Positions 1 through 9,874 are shown, counted from the first letter of the stretch. The stretch is DNA of 64,000 nucleotides from Vibrio toranzoniae (GCF_024347655.1 NZ_AP025514.1:1736001-1800000); one strand, 5' to 3'. Numbers and translations: made by a program. Notes: a model not told the origin generated them from the letters alone.

Positions 1-1
1 A

Positions 2-619
2 CAATGGAAAGTTCGCTTGAGTACCAAGCACATCAAGGCCGATATCACTTTAGAACCTGAGACGAATAGCTTACCCATAGCGATGTGTAGCCCAACGGGT
101 TACTCGGGTTGGACCTACACCCAAAAGCATAACGCGTTAAAAGTAACGGGCAGCCTTGAGATTAACCAACAACCTATTTCCCTAGAGCAAGCTCGTGCTG
201 GCTATGATTTCTCTGCGGGATACATGAGGCGCGAAACCAGTTGGCGGTGGGCGAGCATCAACACACAATCCAATAATACCGACATTGGCCTCAACCTCGC
301 AGCAGGTGTCAATGAAACTGGAGGATGCGAAAACGTATTGTGGGTGAATGGAACCAGACATCTGCTTAACTCAGTACAGTTTACGTTCAATCGCCAATAT
401 GCGGATTTACCTTGGCAGATAACATCACAAGATGGACGCATTAACCTGACCTTTACGCCCCTTAATAACCGCAGCGAAAAGCTCAACTTATGGCTGCTCA
501 AAAGTAACTTCCGCCAGTTTATCGGTCACTTTTCTGGCTCAATTAAAGACAGCGACGGTATAACCCATGAGATCGACAGTGTAATCGGCCTAACGGAAGA
601 TCATTTTGCTCGCTGGTAG
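2..619 (+). CDS. DUF2804 family protein, 5' end cut by the window
   Basis: The reading frame is open from the first bases of the window, so only the C-terminal part (about 205 residues) is present. The true start lies upstream; an internal TTG at 17 is unlikely to be the start. The segment matches my recollection of the C-terminal half of DUF2804 proteins. Visible elements are an aromatic-rich region (SWRWASIN), a NETGGCENVLWVNG stretch and a run of alternating beta-strand-like segments, and no membrane helix. DUF2804 proteins have no established enzymatic role that I know of. The next gene, a membrane hydroxylase, starts 54 bases downstream on the same strand, so the two may be co-transcribed. 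Confidence 0.7.
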   Translation, partial: QWKVRLSTKHIKADITLEPETNSLPIAMCSPTGYSGWTYTQKHNALKVTGSLEINQQPISLEQARAGYDFSAGYMRRETSWRWASINTQSNNTDIGLNLAAGVNETGGCENVLWVNGTRHLLNSVQFTFNRQYADLPWQITSQDGRINLTFTPLNNRSEKLNLWLLKSNFRQFIGHFSGSIKDSDGITHEIDSVIGLTEDHFARW

Positions 620-673
620 AAGCAACACTCCAGCTCTGATTCTCAAACACGAGTATACGAATAGGACCCAGAA

Positions 674-1522
674 ATGAATTTCGACGCATTGAACAATCAC
701 CCGGAATGGCTACTGCTAGTATTAGCCCCTCTATTCGGAATCTGTATGCTGGCCGAGTATTTTATTGGTCAGAAGCAAGGTCAATTACCAGACAATTCGA
801 GTTACAAGCTATCGGAAGTCATGTGTAACTTCACGTTAGCAGGCATGCATCAGCTATCCGATTTGTTAACCGGGTTGCTGATCGTTCAGCTCTATCTTTG
901 GCTATTTGGTTGGCGCTTAATGGATATTGAAATGGGAGTGTTGAGTTTCGTTGTATTGATGGTTCTACAAGACTTTTTTTACTACTGGTTTCACAGAGCA
1001 AGCCATCGAGTTCGCTGGATGTGGGCTGCACACGTAGCGCACCACAGTTCAGAACGCATGAATTTCAGTACCGCATTTCGTCAGAGTTTAATGTACCCAA
1101 TCGCGGGAATGTGGTTATTTTGGGTGCCACTAGTCATCATAGGTTTTGATCCTAAATGGGTGGTGTTTGTGGTGCTGCTTAACCTTGGACTGCAGTTCTT
1201 TGTGCATACCCAGTGGATACGAAGCTTAGGCCCGATGGAACATCTCTTCAACACGCCATCACATCACCGGGTTCATCACGGCAGAAACCCGCAATACATC
1301 GATAAGAACTATGCTGGCGTGCTTATTATCTGGGACAAATTATTTGGTACGTTTGAGCCGGAAGTTGAAACGGTTCGTTACGGCGTCACCAAACCGATAG
1401 AGAGTTTCAACCCCATAACGGTGACCTTTCAAGAATGGAAAGCCATATTCAAAGATTTGAGGAACCGAGAGTTAACCATGAAACAGAAAGTCAAATTGAT
1501 ACTCTCCCCTCCGTCGGATTAA
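674..1522 (+). CDS. Sterol desaturase / fatty acid hydroxylase family membrane protein
   Basis: A 282-residue integral membrane protein with the histidine clusters of the di-iron fatty acid hydroxylase superfamily: HRASH near residue 112, HVAHHS near 122, and a late pair HTQW / HHRVHH near residues 180-200. These residues would bind two iron atoms that activate oxygen to hydroxylate or desaturate a lipid in the inner membrane. Several hydrophobic segments occur at residues 14-30, 60-100 and 140-185. The ATG at 674 follows AGGACC. Members of this family act on varied lipids, so the substrate cannot be named. It may form a short unit with the DUF2804 gene upstream. Confidence 0.85.
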   Translation: MNFDALNNHPEWLLLVLAPLFGICMLAEYFIGQKQGQLPDNSSYKLSEVMCNFTLAGMHQLSDLLTGLLIVQLYLWLFGWRLMDIEMGVLSFVVLMVLQDFFYYWFHRASHRVRWMWAAHVAHHSSERMNFSTAFRQSLMYPIAGMWLFWVPLVIIGFDPKWVVFVVLLNLGLQFFVHTQWIRSLGPMEHLFNTPSHHRVHHGRNPQYIDKNYAGVLIIWDKLFGTFEPEVETVRYGVTKPIESFNPITVTFQEWKAIFKDLRNRELTMKQKVKLILSPPSD

Positions 1523-1729
1523 ACGAACAATAGACAGATTGTGTTGACTAAGAAACGGTCTCAACGGAACTCAAAAGCATACCCACGCGACTCGATTGAA
1601 GAGTAAAGCACCGTTTTCCGGCAATTTATTTGTGATCTGGGTTGCACGCGTACCACATCCTGTCAGATACTGAGCAAAACTAACCTTTAGCCACAGTAAA
1701 CGGCCCCCGCTTGCTGTTCAGGAAATTCA

Positions 1730-3154
1730 ATGAGTTCAGATAATCAGCCAACCTACTTCTTTTTCGATTACGAAACATGGGGCGTGAGCCCGGCAAAAGA
1801 CCGTCCAAGTCAGTTTGCGGGTGTTCGTACCGACCAAGATTTCAATGTTATCGGAGAGCCTTTGGTTATCTATTGCCAGCCTCCTGCTGATTATTTGCCT
1901 GCACCTGAGGCCGCATTGATCACTGGTATCACGCCACAAAAAGCAATGACTCAAGGCCTACCTGAACCTGAGTTTATCGCTAAGATTCATGCCGAACTTG
2001 CTAAGCCAAACACCACAAGCCTTGGCTACAACAGCATCCGATTCGATGACGAAGTAACGAGATACACCTGTTACCGTAACTTCATTGATCCGTATGCATG
2101 GAGTTGGCAAAACGGTAACTCACGCTGGGATCTACTCGACGTAATGCGCGCCGTACATGCACTTCGCCCTGAAGGTATTGTTTGGCCAGAGAATGACGAA
2201 GGCTTCCCAAGTTTCAAACTGGAACACCTCTCTGTGGCAAATGGCATTGAACACGAAAACGCGCACGATGCGATGGCCGATGTTATCGCGACTATCGAAT
2301 TAGCGAAAAAGCTGAAAGCCGCACAACCTAAGATGTTTGATTACCTCTACAACATGCGCCACAAACGTAAATTGAACGAGTTAGTCGACATCGTAAACAT
2401 GACACCTCTAATGCACGTATCAGGTATGTTCGGCCGTGATTGTAATTACACCAGCTGGATTGTGCCTATGGCTTGGCACCCAACCAACCAAAATGCCGTT
2501 ATAGTGGTGGATTTAGCAAAAGATCCAACACCTTTACTTGACCTAGATTCAGAAGCTTTACGTGACAGGCTCTATACTAAGCGCACTGAACTTGCTGAAG
2601 ACGAGTTACCAGTACCAATCAAATTGGTTCATTTAAACAAGTGCCCTATTCTTGCGCCAGCAAAAACGCTGACCGCAGAAAACGCGGAAACTATTGGTAT
2701 CGACCGTCAGCAATGTTTGAAAAACTTGGCACTGTTACGCGAACATCCAGAAATCCGTGAAAAATTGATTGGTTTGTACTCACACGAAAGAGAGTACAAG
2801 AAGAGTGACGATGTCGACACTCACCTTTACGATGGTTTCTTCTCACCAGCCGATAAAACAGCGATGAACATCATTCGTGAAACAGACCCAAACAACTTGG
2901 CGGCTTTAGATATTACTTTTAGTGACGAACGAATTAAGCCTTTGTTGTTCCGTTATCGCGCTCGCCACTTTCCATGGACGCTCGACGAATCTGAACAATT
3001 GAAATGGGCGAACCATTGTCGTGAGTTCTATGAGAGCCACTTAGAAGAGTACATGCTGAATCTAGAAAATCTCGCGCACAAGCATGAAAGTGACGAGAAG
3101 AAAATGGCGATCTTAAAGGCGGTTTATCAGTACGTTGAAAAGTTAGCTAGCTAA
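1730..3154 (+). CDS. sbcB: Exodeoxyribonuclease I
   Basis: A 474-residue protein, essentially the length of E. coli ExoI (475). It digests single-stranded DNA 3' to 5' and works in recombination and mismatch repair. The DEDD exonuclease core is visible: FDYETWG at residues 12-18 supplies the first acidic pair, NSIRFDDE near residue 105 the next Asp, and HDAMADV near 185 the last. The C-terminal part corresponds to the SH3-like and helical domains that wrap the DNA. Placement upstream of an lrgAB pair and cdd follows the gene order I recall from other Vibrio genomes. Confidence 0.96.
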   Translation: MSSDNQPTYFFFDYETWGVSPAKDRPSQFAGVRTDQDFNVIGEPLVIYCQPPADYLPAPEAALITGITPQKAMTQGLPEPEFIAKIHAELAKPNTTSLGYNSIRFDDEVTRYTCYRNFIDPYAWSWQNGNSRWDLLDVMRAVHALRPEGIVWPENDEGFPSFKLEHLSVANGIEHENAHDAMADVIATIELAKKLKAAQPKMFDYLYNMRHKRKLNELVDIVNMTPLMHVSGMFGRDCNYTSWIVPMAWHPTNQNAVIVVDLAKDPTPLLDLDSEALRDRLYTKRTELAEDELPVPIKLVHLNKCPILAPAKTLTAENAETIGIDRQQCLKNLALLREHPEIREKLIGLYSHEREYKKSDDVDTHLYDGFFSPADKTAMNIIRETDPNNLAALDITFSDERIKPLLFRYRARHFPWTLDESEQLKWANHCREFYESHLEEYMLNLENLAHKHESDEKKMAILKAVYQYVEKLAS

Positions 3155-3179
3155 TTCCATTATCAAGAGACATGACACT

Positions 3180-3551
3180 TTGAAAGAAAGATTGATCCAA
3201 CTGGTTTACTGCTTAATCTCCTTCACCTTAATCATAGGTGCTCTCACAGCAGGAAATGCATTACAGCAATTTTTGGAAACCTCAATTCCCGGTAGTATTT
3301 TTGGCATGTTGATTCTGTTTTCCGCTATGGTGATTGGTATTGTCCCTCCACACTGGGTACAGCCCGGTGCCAGCTTGATTATTCGTTTGATGATCTTGTT
3401 GTTCGTTCCAATCAGTGTTGGGTTAATGGATCACTTCGAATTGCTTATCGCCAATGCACTGCCAATCATGGCCAGTGCCGTTGGTGGAACGCTCATAGTC
3501 TTGGTTTCGTTATCTTGGTTCTTAGACCGCTTACTTTCGAGAGGTAAATAG
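3180..3551 (+). CDS. CidA/LrgA family membrane protein (YohJ-like)
   Basis: A 123-residue protein with four predicted membrane helices and the family motif [11 protein letters not shown] near residues 37-47. CidA/LrgA proteins are small holin-like membrane proteins, usually encoded with an LrgB partner. They have been linked to control of cell lysis and to transport of small carboxylates. The start is TTG at 3180 with an AAGAGA element upstream. The nearest ATG (3172) is in another frame and stops at once. Two bases separate its stop from the next gene, so the two are surely co-transcribed. It begins 25 bases after sbcB. Confidence 0.88.
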   Translation: MKERLIQLVYCLISFTLIIGALTAGNALQQFLETSIPGSIFGMLILFSAMVIGIVPPHWVQPGASLIIRLMILLFVPISVGLMDHFELLIANALPIMASAVGGTLIVLVSLSWFLDRLLSRGK

Positions 3552-3553
3552 TC

Positions 3554-4231
3554 ATGTGGATTCTACTGACTATTGTGGTATTTCTGTTTGCTCGTTGGGT
3601 AAGCCAAAAAGTGAACTCTCCGCTGTGTAATCCTTTGTTAATCAGCATTGGCATCATTATCCCAGTTCTAATGTTCTTCAAAGTCCCCTTTGAAGCCTAT
3701 TACGCAGACAACACTTGGATTACTTACATGCTTCAACCTGCGGTTGTTGCACTTGCTTACCCTTTGTATGAACAGTTACCTCAAATCAGAGCTAACTGGC
3801 GTATTATTACCTTTGCCTGCACATTGGGCAGTGTGATGTCGATGACTACAACCGCATTAATTGCTGTGGCTTTCAAAGCGGATTTAAGCTTGATTGCGAG
3901 TTTATTGGGTAAATCAGTCACCACACCTATCGCGATGGAAGTATCGAGCCATTTAGGTGGTGAAGCAGCCATTGCGGCAATTTTGGTATTGATTGTCGGC
4001 CTATTCGGGGCGATTTTTGCTTACCCTATTTACAACCTGATTGGCATTAAGAGCCCAGTTGCCAGAGGTTTAACCATGGGTACGGTTTCTCACGCGTTGG
4101 GCACCGCGACTTGTGCAGAAAAGAACCAAGAAGATGCCGCATTCAGTTCATTGGCATTAGTACTTTGCGGGGTTATCACTTCAATCATTGCCCCTAGCGT
4201 GTTTTCCGTCGTGGTTTGGCTCTATTCTTAA
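3554..4231 (+). CDS. LrgB family membrane protein (YohK/CidB-like)
   Basis: A 225-residue multi-helix membrane protein of the LrgB family, partner of the LrgA-like protein just upstream. Visible family features are the central GKSVTTPIAMEVS segment near residues 118-130 and the late MGTVSHALGTATC motif near 175-187. It has about seven hydrophobic segments. LrgA/LrgB pairs in bacteria have been tied to murein hydrolase control and, more recently, to uptake or export of pyruvate- or glycolate-like acids. Which applies here cannot be read from the sequence. A strong hairpin terminator begins 92 bases downstream. Confidence 0.9.
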   Translation: MWILLTIVVFLFARWVSQKVNSPLCNPLLISIGIIIPVLMFFKVPFEAYYADNTWITYMLQPAVVALAYPLYEQLPQIRANWRIITFACTLGSVMSMTTTALIAVAFKADLSLIASLLGKSVTTPIAMEVSSHLGGEAAIAAILVLIVGLFGAIFAYPIYNLIGIKSPVARGLTMGTVSHALGTATCAEKNQEDAAFSSLALVLCGVITSIIAPSVFSVVVWLYS

Positions 4232-4323
4232 CTAGCCAGATGACAAGATACGAGCAATAAGCCTCCACCAAACAACACTTGCAAGCTCTTTTAATCGCTT
4301 ACAAGTGTTTTCAAAACCAAATC

Positions 4324-4378
4324 AGCCCAAGCAGGACTCTGTTTATTTCAGAGTCTGTTTGGGCTTCTTATTTTTGAC
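4324..4378 (+). terminator. Rho-independent terminator after the lrgAB-like pair
   Basis: A long hairpin pairs 4324-4341 with 4349-4365, with one bulged G in the left arm. CTTCTTATTTTT follows. It lies between lrgB and cdd on the strand of both genes and would end the upstream transcript. Confidence 0.8.
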
Positions 4379-4427
4379 AATAAATGCGATATCACGTGTT
4401 GTTTTCAATCTTGCAATCGATTTCATT

Positions 4428-4492
4428 TGTGACCTCACTCTAATTATGCAAGGCAATGTAACAATGGAATTTAAATGGTGACAATAATCACA
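4428..4492 (+). promoter_or_regulatory. Candidate CRP/CytR control region for cdd
   Basis: At 4477-4492 GGTGA-N6-TCACA is one base from the CRP consensus. A weaker half-matching TGTGA lies 49 bases upstream at 4428. Between them ATGCAA (4446-4451) is the complement of the CytR half-site core TTGCAT. Two CRP sites about 50 bases apart with CytR between them is the known arrangement of E. coli nucleoside genes such as deoP2 and cdd. The assignment here is inference from that pattern. Confidence 0.4.
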
Positions 4493-4547
4493 GAAATATC
4501 CTGAACATTGCATAAAATTAAAGTCTAAGGTCAATTAAGGATTCAAC

Positions 4548-5435
4548 ATGAACAGTCGTATTACCCTGGCGCTGGAAAGTGCTCCCTCTTCAATTAAAGT
4601 ACTTTTAAGCGACATCGTATTAGCAGACAACTTTGACGCAACATTCTCTCCAGAACAATTTGCCAGCCTACTACAAGCAAGTGGATTAGCGGATGACGAA
4701 CTGCGTATTGCGTTGCTTCCTTTTGCTGCAGCCTATGCTTACGTACCGCTCTCAAACTTCTATGTTGGTGCAATCGTGCGTGGTTTGTCTGGTACTTTGT
4801 ATTTTGGTGCAAACCTTGAAATCGCCGGAGCTCAACTTGGCCAAACCGTACACGCTGAGCAATCTGCGATCAGCCATGCTTGGATGAAAGGTGAAGAAGG
4901 TATCTCGGATATCACAATCAACTTCAGCCCTTGTGGACACTGCCGACAATTCATGAACGAACTGACGACAGCAAAAGAGCTCAAAGTTCAGCTTCCACAA
5001 CGTGATGAAATGTCACTGCAAGAATACCTGCCAGATTCATTCGGTCCAGCAGATCTAGGCATCACAACGGGATTAATGGCTAAACTGAATCATGAATATC
5101 AGTCAGATGAAACGACCCCGCTTGTCGTCCGTGCCTTAGAAGCGTTAAACCGCAGCCACGCACCTTACACGAAGAACCTAAGTGGTGTTTCACTACAACT
5201 GACAACGGGTGAGATGTTCACCGGTGCTTACGCAGAAAACGCGGCATTCAACCCAAGTCTACCGCCGCTACAAGTAGCCTTGGTTCAACTTAAGATGGCT
5301 GGCTTCGATTTCGAACAAATTGAAAACGCTGCCTTAGTTGAGATTGCTGATGGTAGCATCAGTCACCTAGCCGATACTCAGTCTACGTTAGAAGCAATTA
5401 ACCCCGATATTCCAGTGACTTACTTAGCAATCTAA
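4548..5435 (+). CDS. cdd: Cytidine deaminase
   Basis: A 295-residue protein, the length of the homodimeric E. coli-type enzyme. It deaminates cytidine and deoxycytidine to uridine and deoxyuridine in pyrimidine salvage. The zinc site is plain: HAEQSA near residues 103-108 (zinc ligand His and catalytic Glu) and PCGHCRQF near 128-135 (two Cys ligands). The N-terminal and C-terminal parts are the duplicated non-catalytic and catalytic cytidine deaminase folds. The ATG at 4548 follows TAAGGATTCAAC. It stands alone between two terminators, with candidate CRP/CytR sites upstream. Confidence 0.96.
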   Translation: MNSRITLALESAPSSIKVLLSDIVLADNFDATFSPEQFASLLQASGLADDELRIALLPFAAAYAYVPLSNFYVGAIVRGLSGTLYFGANLEIAGAQLGQTVHAEQSAISHAWMKGEEGISDITINFSPCGHCRQFMNELTTAKELKVQLPQRDEMSLQEYLPDSFGPADLGITTGLMAKLNHEYQSDETTPLVVRALEALNRSHAPYTKNLSGVSLQLTTGEMFTGAYAENAAFNPSLPPLQVALVQLKMAGFDFEQIENAALVEIADGSISHLADTQSTLEAINPDIPVTYLAI

Positions 5436-5462
5436 GTACATCTGGTTAACATTATTTTAAAT

Positions 5463-5495
5463 AAGCAGCCCTACTTTTCGGAGCTGCTTTTTTTA
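5463..5495 (+). terminator. Rho-independent terminator after cdd
   Basis: AAGCAGC (5463-5469) pairs with GCTGCTT (5483-5489) across a 13-base loop with partial inner pairing (CC/GG), followed directly by a T run. It separates cdd from purT. Confidence 0.8.
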
Positions 5496-5519
5496 TGCCT
5501 GTAATGAACGGAACAACCA

Positions 5520-5535
5520 AAGCAAACGTTTGCTT
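5520..5535 (+). promoter_or_regulatory. PurR operator upstream of purT
   Basis: AAGCAAACGTTTGCTT is a perfect 16-base palindrome that matches the PurR operator consensus (ACGCAAACGTTTGCGT) at all but the outer positions. It sits 68 bases before the purT start codon, where a purine-responsive repressor would block transcription. PurR itself is not in this window. Confidence 0.85.
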
Positions 5536-5602
5536 TTGTCATGCAAATCAGTATGATCACCCCGTTTTCAATCAATCGTTCATAAGGTCGGAAGGAATTT
5601 CT

Positions 5603-6778
5603 ATGTTTGGTACTGCTACTCGTGAAAATGCTACTCGTGTACTTCTATTAGGTTCAGGTGAACTCGGCAAAGAAGTTGCTATCGAGTGCCAACGTTTAGG
5701 TTTGGAAGTTATTGCATGTGACCGTTACGCTGATGCACCCGCAATGCAAATTGCACATCGTAGCCATGTATTAGACATGTTAGATGGCGATGCACTGCAA
5801 GCAGTCATTGAACTCGAAAAACCAGATTATGTGGTTCCAGAAATAGAAGCTATTGCCACCAGCAAATTGGTAGAGCTAGAAGCACAAGGCTTGAATGTTG
5901 TTCCAACGGCTAATGCGACGAAACTGACAATGAACCGAGAAGGTATCCGTCGTCTTGCAGCTGAAGAGCTAAAACTGAGCACTTCACCTTACCGCTTTGC
6001 AGACACCTTCGAAGACTTCGCCGCTGCTGTTGAATTCGTGGGTATGCCTTGCGTTGTTAAGCCTGTAATGAGTTCTTCAGGCAAAGGCCAAAGCATTATC
6101 AGAACTGAAGAAGACATCCAGAAATCTTGGGACTACGCACAAGAAGGTGGTCGTACTGGCGCAGGTCGTGTGATTGTTGAAGGCTTCATCGACTTTGATT
6201 ATGAGATCACTCTGTTAACCGTTCGCGCTGTTGATGGTGTTCACTTCTGTGCGCCTATCGGTCACCGCCAAGAAGACGGTGATTACCGTGAATCATGGCA
6301 ACCACAAGTGATGTCAGACAATGCCTTGAAAGCGGCGCAATACACGGCAGAACAAGTGGTTAACGCACTAGGTGGTCACGGTATATTTGGTGTTGAACTG
6401 TTCGTTAAAGGCGATCATGTGATCTTCAATGAAGTCTCCCCTCGCCCACACGATACTGGCTTGGTGACTTTGATGTCTCAAGACTCATCAGAGTTTGCAT
6501 TGCACGTTCGTGCCTTTACTGGTATGCCGATCAAATCAATTACTCAGTATGGTCCTTGTGCCTCTGCGGTAATCCTTGGCCAAGGCACCTCAACGAATAT
6601 CCGCTTTGAAGGCCTTGCAGAAGCACTAGACACACCACAAACGCAAGTTCGTCTGTTTGGTAAACCTGACATTGATGGTCGTCGTCGTCTTGGTGTGGCG
6701 TTAACTCGTCGTAACAGCACAGAAGCAGCAATCGAAGATGCCATTAAAAGCGCTGCTAAAGTAAAAGTGATTTATTAA
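5603..6778 (+). CDS. purT: Formate-dependent phosphoribosylglycinamide formyltransferase 2
   Basis: A 391-residue ATP-grasp enzyme (E. coli PurT is 392). It makes formyl-GAR from GAR, formate and ATP in de novo purine synthesis, bypassing the folate-dependent PurN step. Domains run as an N-terminal substrate-binding fold ([11 protein letters not shown] near residue 14), a central ATP-grasp domain ([14 protein letters not shown] near 152-165; metal-binding region [12 protein letters not shown] near 277-288) and a C-terminal barrel. The frame is open further upstream to 5495, but the ATG at 5603 has a strong GGAAGGAA site. An earlier start would also place the PurR operator inside the coding region. 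Confidence 0.96.
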   Translation: MFGTATRENATRVLLLGSGELGKEVAIECQRLGLEVIACDRYADAPAMQIAHRSHVLDMLDGDALQAVIELEKPDYVVPEIEAIATSKLVELEAQGLNVVPTANATKLTMNREGIRRLAAEELKLSTSPYRFADTFEDFAAAVEFVGMPCVVKPVMSSSGKGQSIIRTEEDIQKSWDYAQEGGRTGAGRVIVEGFIDFDYEITLLTVRAVDGVHFCAPIGHRQEDGDYRESWQPQVMSDNALKAAQYTAEQVVNALGGHGIFGVELFVKGDHVIFNEVSPRPHDTGLVTLMSQDSSEFALHVRAFTGMPIKSITQYGPCASAVILGQGTSTNIRFEGLAEALDTPQTQVRLFGKPDIDGRRRLGVALTRRNSTEAAIEDAIKSAAKVKVIY

Positions 6779-6824
6779 CCCGCTATTCAATTCTGAACAA
6801 TCACGAGTTAAAATCTGAACAATA

Positions 6825-6854
6825 AAAAAGACGGGCTATCGAGCCTGTCTTTTT
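6825..6854. terminator. Bidirectional terminator between purT and tpm
   Basis: AAAAAGACGGGCT (6825-6837) pairs with AGCCTGTCTTTTT (6842-6854) over an ATCG loop. A-rich and T-rich flanks on the two sides let it serve both convergent genes. Confidence 0.85.
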
Positions 6855-6907
6855 GTTGGTGTTATCTTTTTATTTGAGCGCTCTTTTCGCTTGAAAGCCC
6901 ATTGAAA

Positions 6908-7561
6908 TTAAGCATCTGACTCAATCAAATACACTTCTTCACAGAAGCGAGACAAACCTTTCTTCGCAATCTTAGGATGTTCATCATCTGCGATGTCCTG
7001 ATTCAACAATGTGATCTTATAACCTGCAAACAACTGATCGATTTCTAGCTTAGGCACGCTAAACGGAGGCCCTGCCATCTCGTTTTGATCATAATCCAGA
7101 GTCACCAGAAGAATCTTACCACCTGGCTTCAGTAGTTGTTTCAAACGCTCTACATACTGCACTCGCATCTCAGCAGGCAGAGCCACTAAAGAAGCGCGGT
7201 CATAAATAATGTCGACAGGCTGAATTGGCGCTGTGAAGTAATCACCCGTGTAAACACTCAGTTCGTCGAACTGGTAGAGCTCATGCTGGCCATTAATTTG
7301 AGTCACAGTCGGTGTGTAAAAATGCTCTGAGAAAAATGCGCGAACCGCGATCTGGCTTAATTCAACCCCTTGAACCTCTTCATGCTTAGACGCTAACCAG
7401 ATCAGATCTTCGCTTTTACCACAAAGTGGAACAAACACACTCTTCTCGTAATTAGGGTTAGTTTTTTCCCAAAACTCAATCAGAAGTGGATTTACATCTT
7501 CAAGGTGGAAACCAATTTGGTTGGCTGCCCATTTATTGTGCCAAAATTCAGGATTATTCAT
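6908..7561 (-). CDS. tpm: Thiopurine S-methyltransferase
   Basis: A 217-residue SAM-dependent methyltransferase, the usual bacterial TPMT length. It starts with the signature region [17 protein letters not shown] at residues 3-19. [15 protein letters not shown] near 43-57 is the SAM-binding first strand and turn, and [12 protein letters not shown] near 118-129 is the family-specific stretch. It methylates sulfur in thiopurines; in bacteria it is also credited with methylating selenium and tellurium compounds. It is encoded alone, convergent with purT and divergent from relV. Confidence 0.94.
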   Translation of the reverse strand: MNNPEFWHNKWAANQIGFHLEDVNPLLIEFWEKTNPNYEKSVFVPLCGKSEDLIWLASKHEEVQGVELSQIAVRAFFSEHFYTPTVTQINGQHELYQFDELSVYTGDYFTAPIQPVDIIYDRASLVALPAEMRVQYVERLKQLLKPGGKILLVTLDYDQNEMAGPPFSVPKLEIDQLFAGYKITLLNQDIADDEHPKIAKKGLSRFCEEVYLIESDA

Positions 7562-7885
7562 CTTTCGTTCATGTTAAACAGTCATACTGCAAGAGTACAG
7601 TATAGAGAAGTAAGAGCAACCTTCGCTTGGTTTAAAATTACCAGTTAGACTCGCTAAAAATTAAACACTGACTGAGTTCAACATTCTTAAACAGAAGGGG
7701 CAAATGCTTGAATTATTTGTCTATATGTTCACATTTTAAAGCAATATTAAACGTTAGAGTTGGTTTCTACCTTAACTAGCCCCATTTAATACATAGTGAG
7801 TTTAGTTAGGCTGTTTTCACTCTTATGCGTTACTGGTTACCCCTTTAGACTATCCGTTTTTGTAACCTTGTATTTTGGAGTTTGA
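7562..7885. other. Divergent intergenic region, tpm / relV
   Basis: A 324-base AT-rich stretch between two divergently transcribed genes. It must hold both promoters, but I see no convincing operator, hairpin or small gene. A TTGGAG ribosome site precedes relV at its right edge. Confidence 0.5.
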
Positions 7886-8662
7886 ATGAGTGTATTTCTC
7901 CGTACGACGGCCCTAATGCTTCTAGTATTGAGCCGAGCGCCTGCATTCGCAGCAGCACCTGTTTCAACGAGTTCAACTGATCAATCGCGCACACCTGCGC
8001 AAAACCAAGTTTCATCTAACGTATTCCGCCATAGCCTAAGTGGCCTATACGGCATTAAAGCATTCGACTCACGTCCGACTCAGCCTTACACTGACTTCGA
8101 CATTCTTTACAGCAAAGCTCATCAAGCACAAGCTGAGCTAGAAACTATCTGTAAAAGTACTGCCCTACTTACTAATTCAGAAGCCCTATTCGCAGGCGTT
8201 AAATCTCAATCTCGCGCCCAAGAAAAGATTGACTTTGAGCTTGATGGCGATGTAACAAGAATTACCGACCTAGCTCGTGCAACGATCATTGCAAACGACG
8301 TAGAGAGTTTGGTTGAAGTGTACGAATCACTAAGCCGTGAAGCGGACGTAGTGAAATTGAAAAACAAGTTTAAGTCTCCTGCTGATTCTGGCTACCGTGA
8401 CCTTAACCTGTTAGTTCGTTTGCCTAAAACCAACATCATTGCTGAAGTTCAGCTTCACTTAAAAGCAATTGCTGATGTGAAAAGCGGTCCTGAGCATGAA
8501 CTATATGAAATCATCCAAGGTATTGAGCGTCACGCGATTGCAGAAAAACGCCCGATCAATGACATCGAAGCAGCACAAATCAATAACTTGAGACGCCAGT
8601 CTCTGGAGCTTTACCAACAAGCATGGCAACCGTATATCACAACTCACATCAAAGCGGCATAA
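7886..8662 (+). CDS. relV: RelV-type small alarmone synthetase with N-terminal signal-like segment
   Basis: A 258-residue protein with a single RelA/SpoT synthetase domain (about residues 60-200) and no hydrolase, TGS or ACT domain. It would make (p)ppGpp from GTP or GDP and ATP. The residues reported essential in V. cholerae RelV (K107, D129, R132, L150, E188) all appear here one position earlier: K106, D128, R131, L149 and E187 (in AEVQLH). The first 24 residues look like a secretion signal: MSVFLR, a hydrophobic core, then APAFAAA. That is odd for an enzyme needing cytosolic nucleotides. Position beside tpm and ihfA matches V. cholerae as I recall it. Confidence 0.9.
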   Translation: MSVFLRTTALMLLVLSRAPAFAAAPVSTSSTDQSRTPAQNQVSSNVFRHSLSGLYGIKAFDSRPTQPYTDFDILYSKAHQAQAELETICKSTALLTNSEALFAGVKSQSRAQEKIDFELDGDVTRITDLARATIIANDVESLVEVYESLSREADVVKLKNKFKSPADSGYRDLNLLVRLPKTNIIAEVQLHLKAIADVKSGPEHELYEIIQGIERHAIAEKRPINDIEAAQINNLRRQSLELYQQAWQPYITTHIKAA

Positions 8663-8695
8663 CGCGTCTACAACTGTAATCTAATAGATACTAAT

Positions 8696-8723
8696 AAGGG
8701 CTGAAGTCACAGCCCTTTATTTT
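8696..8723 (+). terminator. Terminator after relV
   Basis: AAGGGCTG (8696-8703) pairs with CAGCCCTT (8710-8717) over a 6-base loop. TATTTTCTCTTTG follows on the plus strand. Confidence 0.75.
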
Positions 8724-8744
8724 CTCTTTGTTCTAGATACAAAA

Positions 8745-8765
8745 AGACCACGCTTGGCGTGGTCT
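8745..8765 (-). terminator. Terminator after ihfA
   Basis: AGACCACGC pairs with GCGTGGTCT over TTG. On the minus strand the hairpin is followed by TTTTTGTATC, placing it just after the ihfA stop. Confidence 0.8.
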
Positions 8766-8774
8766 ATTGCTTGG

Positions 8775-9071
8775 CTACTTTTCGATTTTAATATTCTCGA
8801 CTCGGGCCTTTAGTTTTTGTCCCGGTCTAAAAGTAACAACACGTCGAGCAGAAATTGGAATGTCTTCACCAGTTTTCGGGTTACGACCTGGTCGCTCGTT
8901 TTTTTCGCGAAGATCAAAATTACCAAAACCAGACAGTTTTACCTGTTCGCCATTTTCAAGTGCTTTACGAACTTCCTCGAAAAACACTTCAACCGTTTCC
9001 TTGGCATCCCGCTTGCTGTATCCGAGTGTTTCAAACAGGTTCTCAGCCAAATCGGCCTTCGTGAGTGCCAT
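8775..9071 (-). CDS. ihfA: Integration host factor subunit alpha
   Basis: A 98-residue DNA-bending protein that pairs with IhfB and acts in nucleoid organisation, site-specific recombination and sigma-54 promoters. It is recognised by the start [14 protein letters not shown], the core [21 protein letters not shown] (about residues 44-64; the PGRNPKTGE turn inserts into the minor groove) and the tail [14 protein letters not shown]. The ATG at 9071 follows AGGAAAG. In E. coli and many relatives ihfA lies directly after pheT. Here pheT is on the same strand but ends at 60693, 51.6 kb upstream in transcription terms, so ihfA must rely on its own promoter. Confidence 0.97.
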   Translation of the reverse strand: MALTKADLAENLFETLGYSKRDAKETVEVFFEEVRKALENGEQVKLSGFGNFDLREKNERPGRNPKTGEDIPISARRVVTFRPGQKLKARVENIKIEK

Positions 9072-9874
9072 AAAACTTTCCTCAAAGCTGTGTTATACAT
9101 TGCTACCATCACCAGTAGCGCCAAAGCATTTACCCTATTCAATCAAAGAGATAAGGTCATTTACAAGGAAAGTGTATGCCAAGCTTCTGATTTTCGCCAA
9201 CTTTTTTATTTGAACAATTGATTTATTCTTTCTAATCAGAAAGATAACCCACTTCGAAACTCACACATATAGCTAAAAACACGCTACTCCCGACAAACAA
9301 AATAGCACTTAAACCTACAAAAAGATAATATGGCAGAATTTAATACTTTAGTTTTCTAAATGTTAATATCTGAGACTTTTATCGTATATCCAATTAAATC
9401 AGCCACTTGATTTGATATCAAACTCAACAAAGCACAGTAAACAATCACCATTCAATATGAGATTAGTATCATCTCAGTATTTTATTCGTTCAACAATCTA
9501 GAACTTTACAACCATTGCTTACGTATCAGTATTAGTTATTCGATCGAAGGGCAAGTAAAGCAGTAATTAGACGACTTAATCGGAATTCCCCATCAATGTG
9601 TAAACTGAATTTTTGATTTCATGCCCTTTGCTTATGACTATTAAGTCACCAAGTTGTTCATCGCTTTTTGTCATAAAAACACTGGCTATTATGCTCATTA
9701 CAACGAGCGTAGTTCCCCGGGACTGTAAGGAAAAACACTTACCTTAAAACCCTGAAATGCTGAGTTTGCAAGGGGGCGCTAAATTATGCAACTTGGCCAA
9801 TGACAGCTCATTTATTTTTTCTAAGTATATACCCGTCAGCGCTGGCGTTTTCCTGTATTCGAAGAGAACTTATT
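9072..9874. other. Long non-coding region between ihfA and cqsA
   Basis: About 800 bases lie between two divergently oriented genes, with no ORF that has a ribosome site and no pheT-like sequence on the ihfA side. A small inverted repeat TGAGAT-N7-ATCTCA lies near 9459-9477. The last 150 bases before cqsA (9700-9850) are more GC-rich, with runs such as CCCCGGG and GGGGGCGC that could form a structured leader. I cannot assign a riboswitch or sRNA. Confidence 0.45.

Noticed and set aside
5495..5602. N-terminal extension of purT
   Set aside because: The extra 36 residues are atypical and would put the PurR operator in coding sequence; the ATG at 5603 has a strong GGAAGGAA site.
8767..9221. Two overlapping plus-strand ORFs across ihfA
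   Set aside because: Both are antisense to ihfA; the minus-strand IHF protein is unmistakable.
9700..9850. Possible riboswitch upstream of cqsA
   Set aside because: The stretch is GC-rich with short complementary runs, but no known riboswitch consensus (for example the c-di-GMP GEMM core) could be matched.
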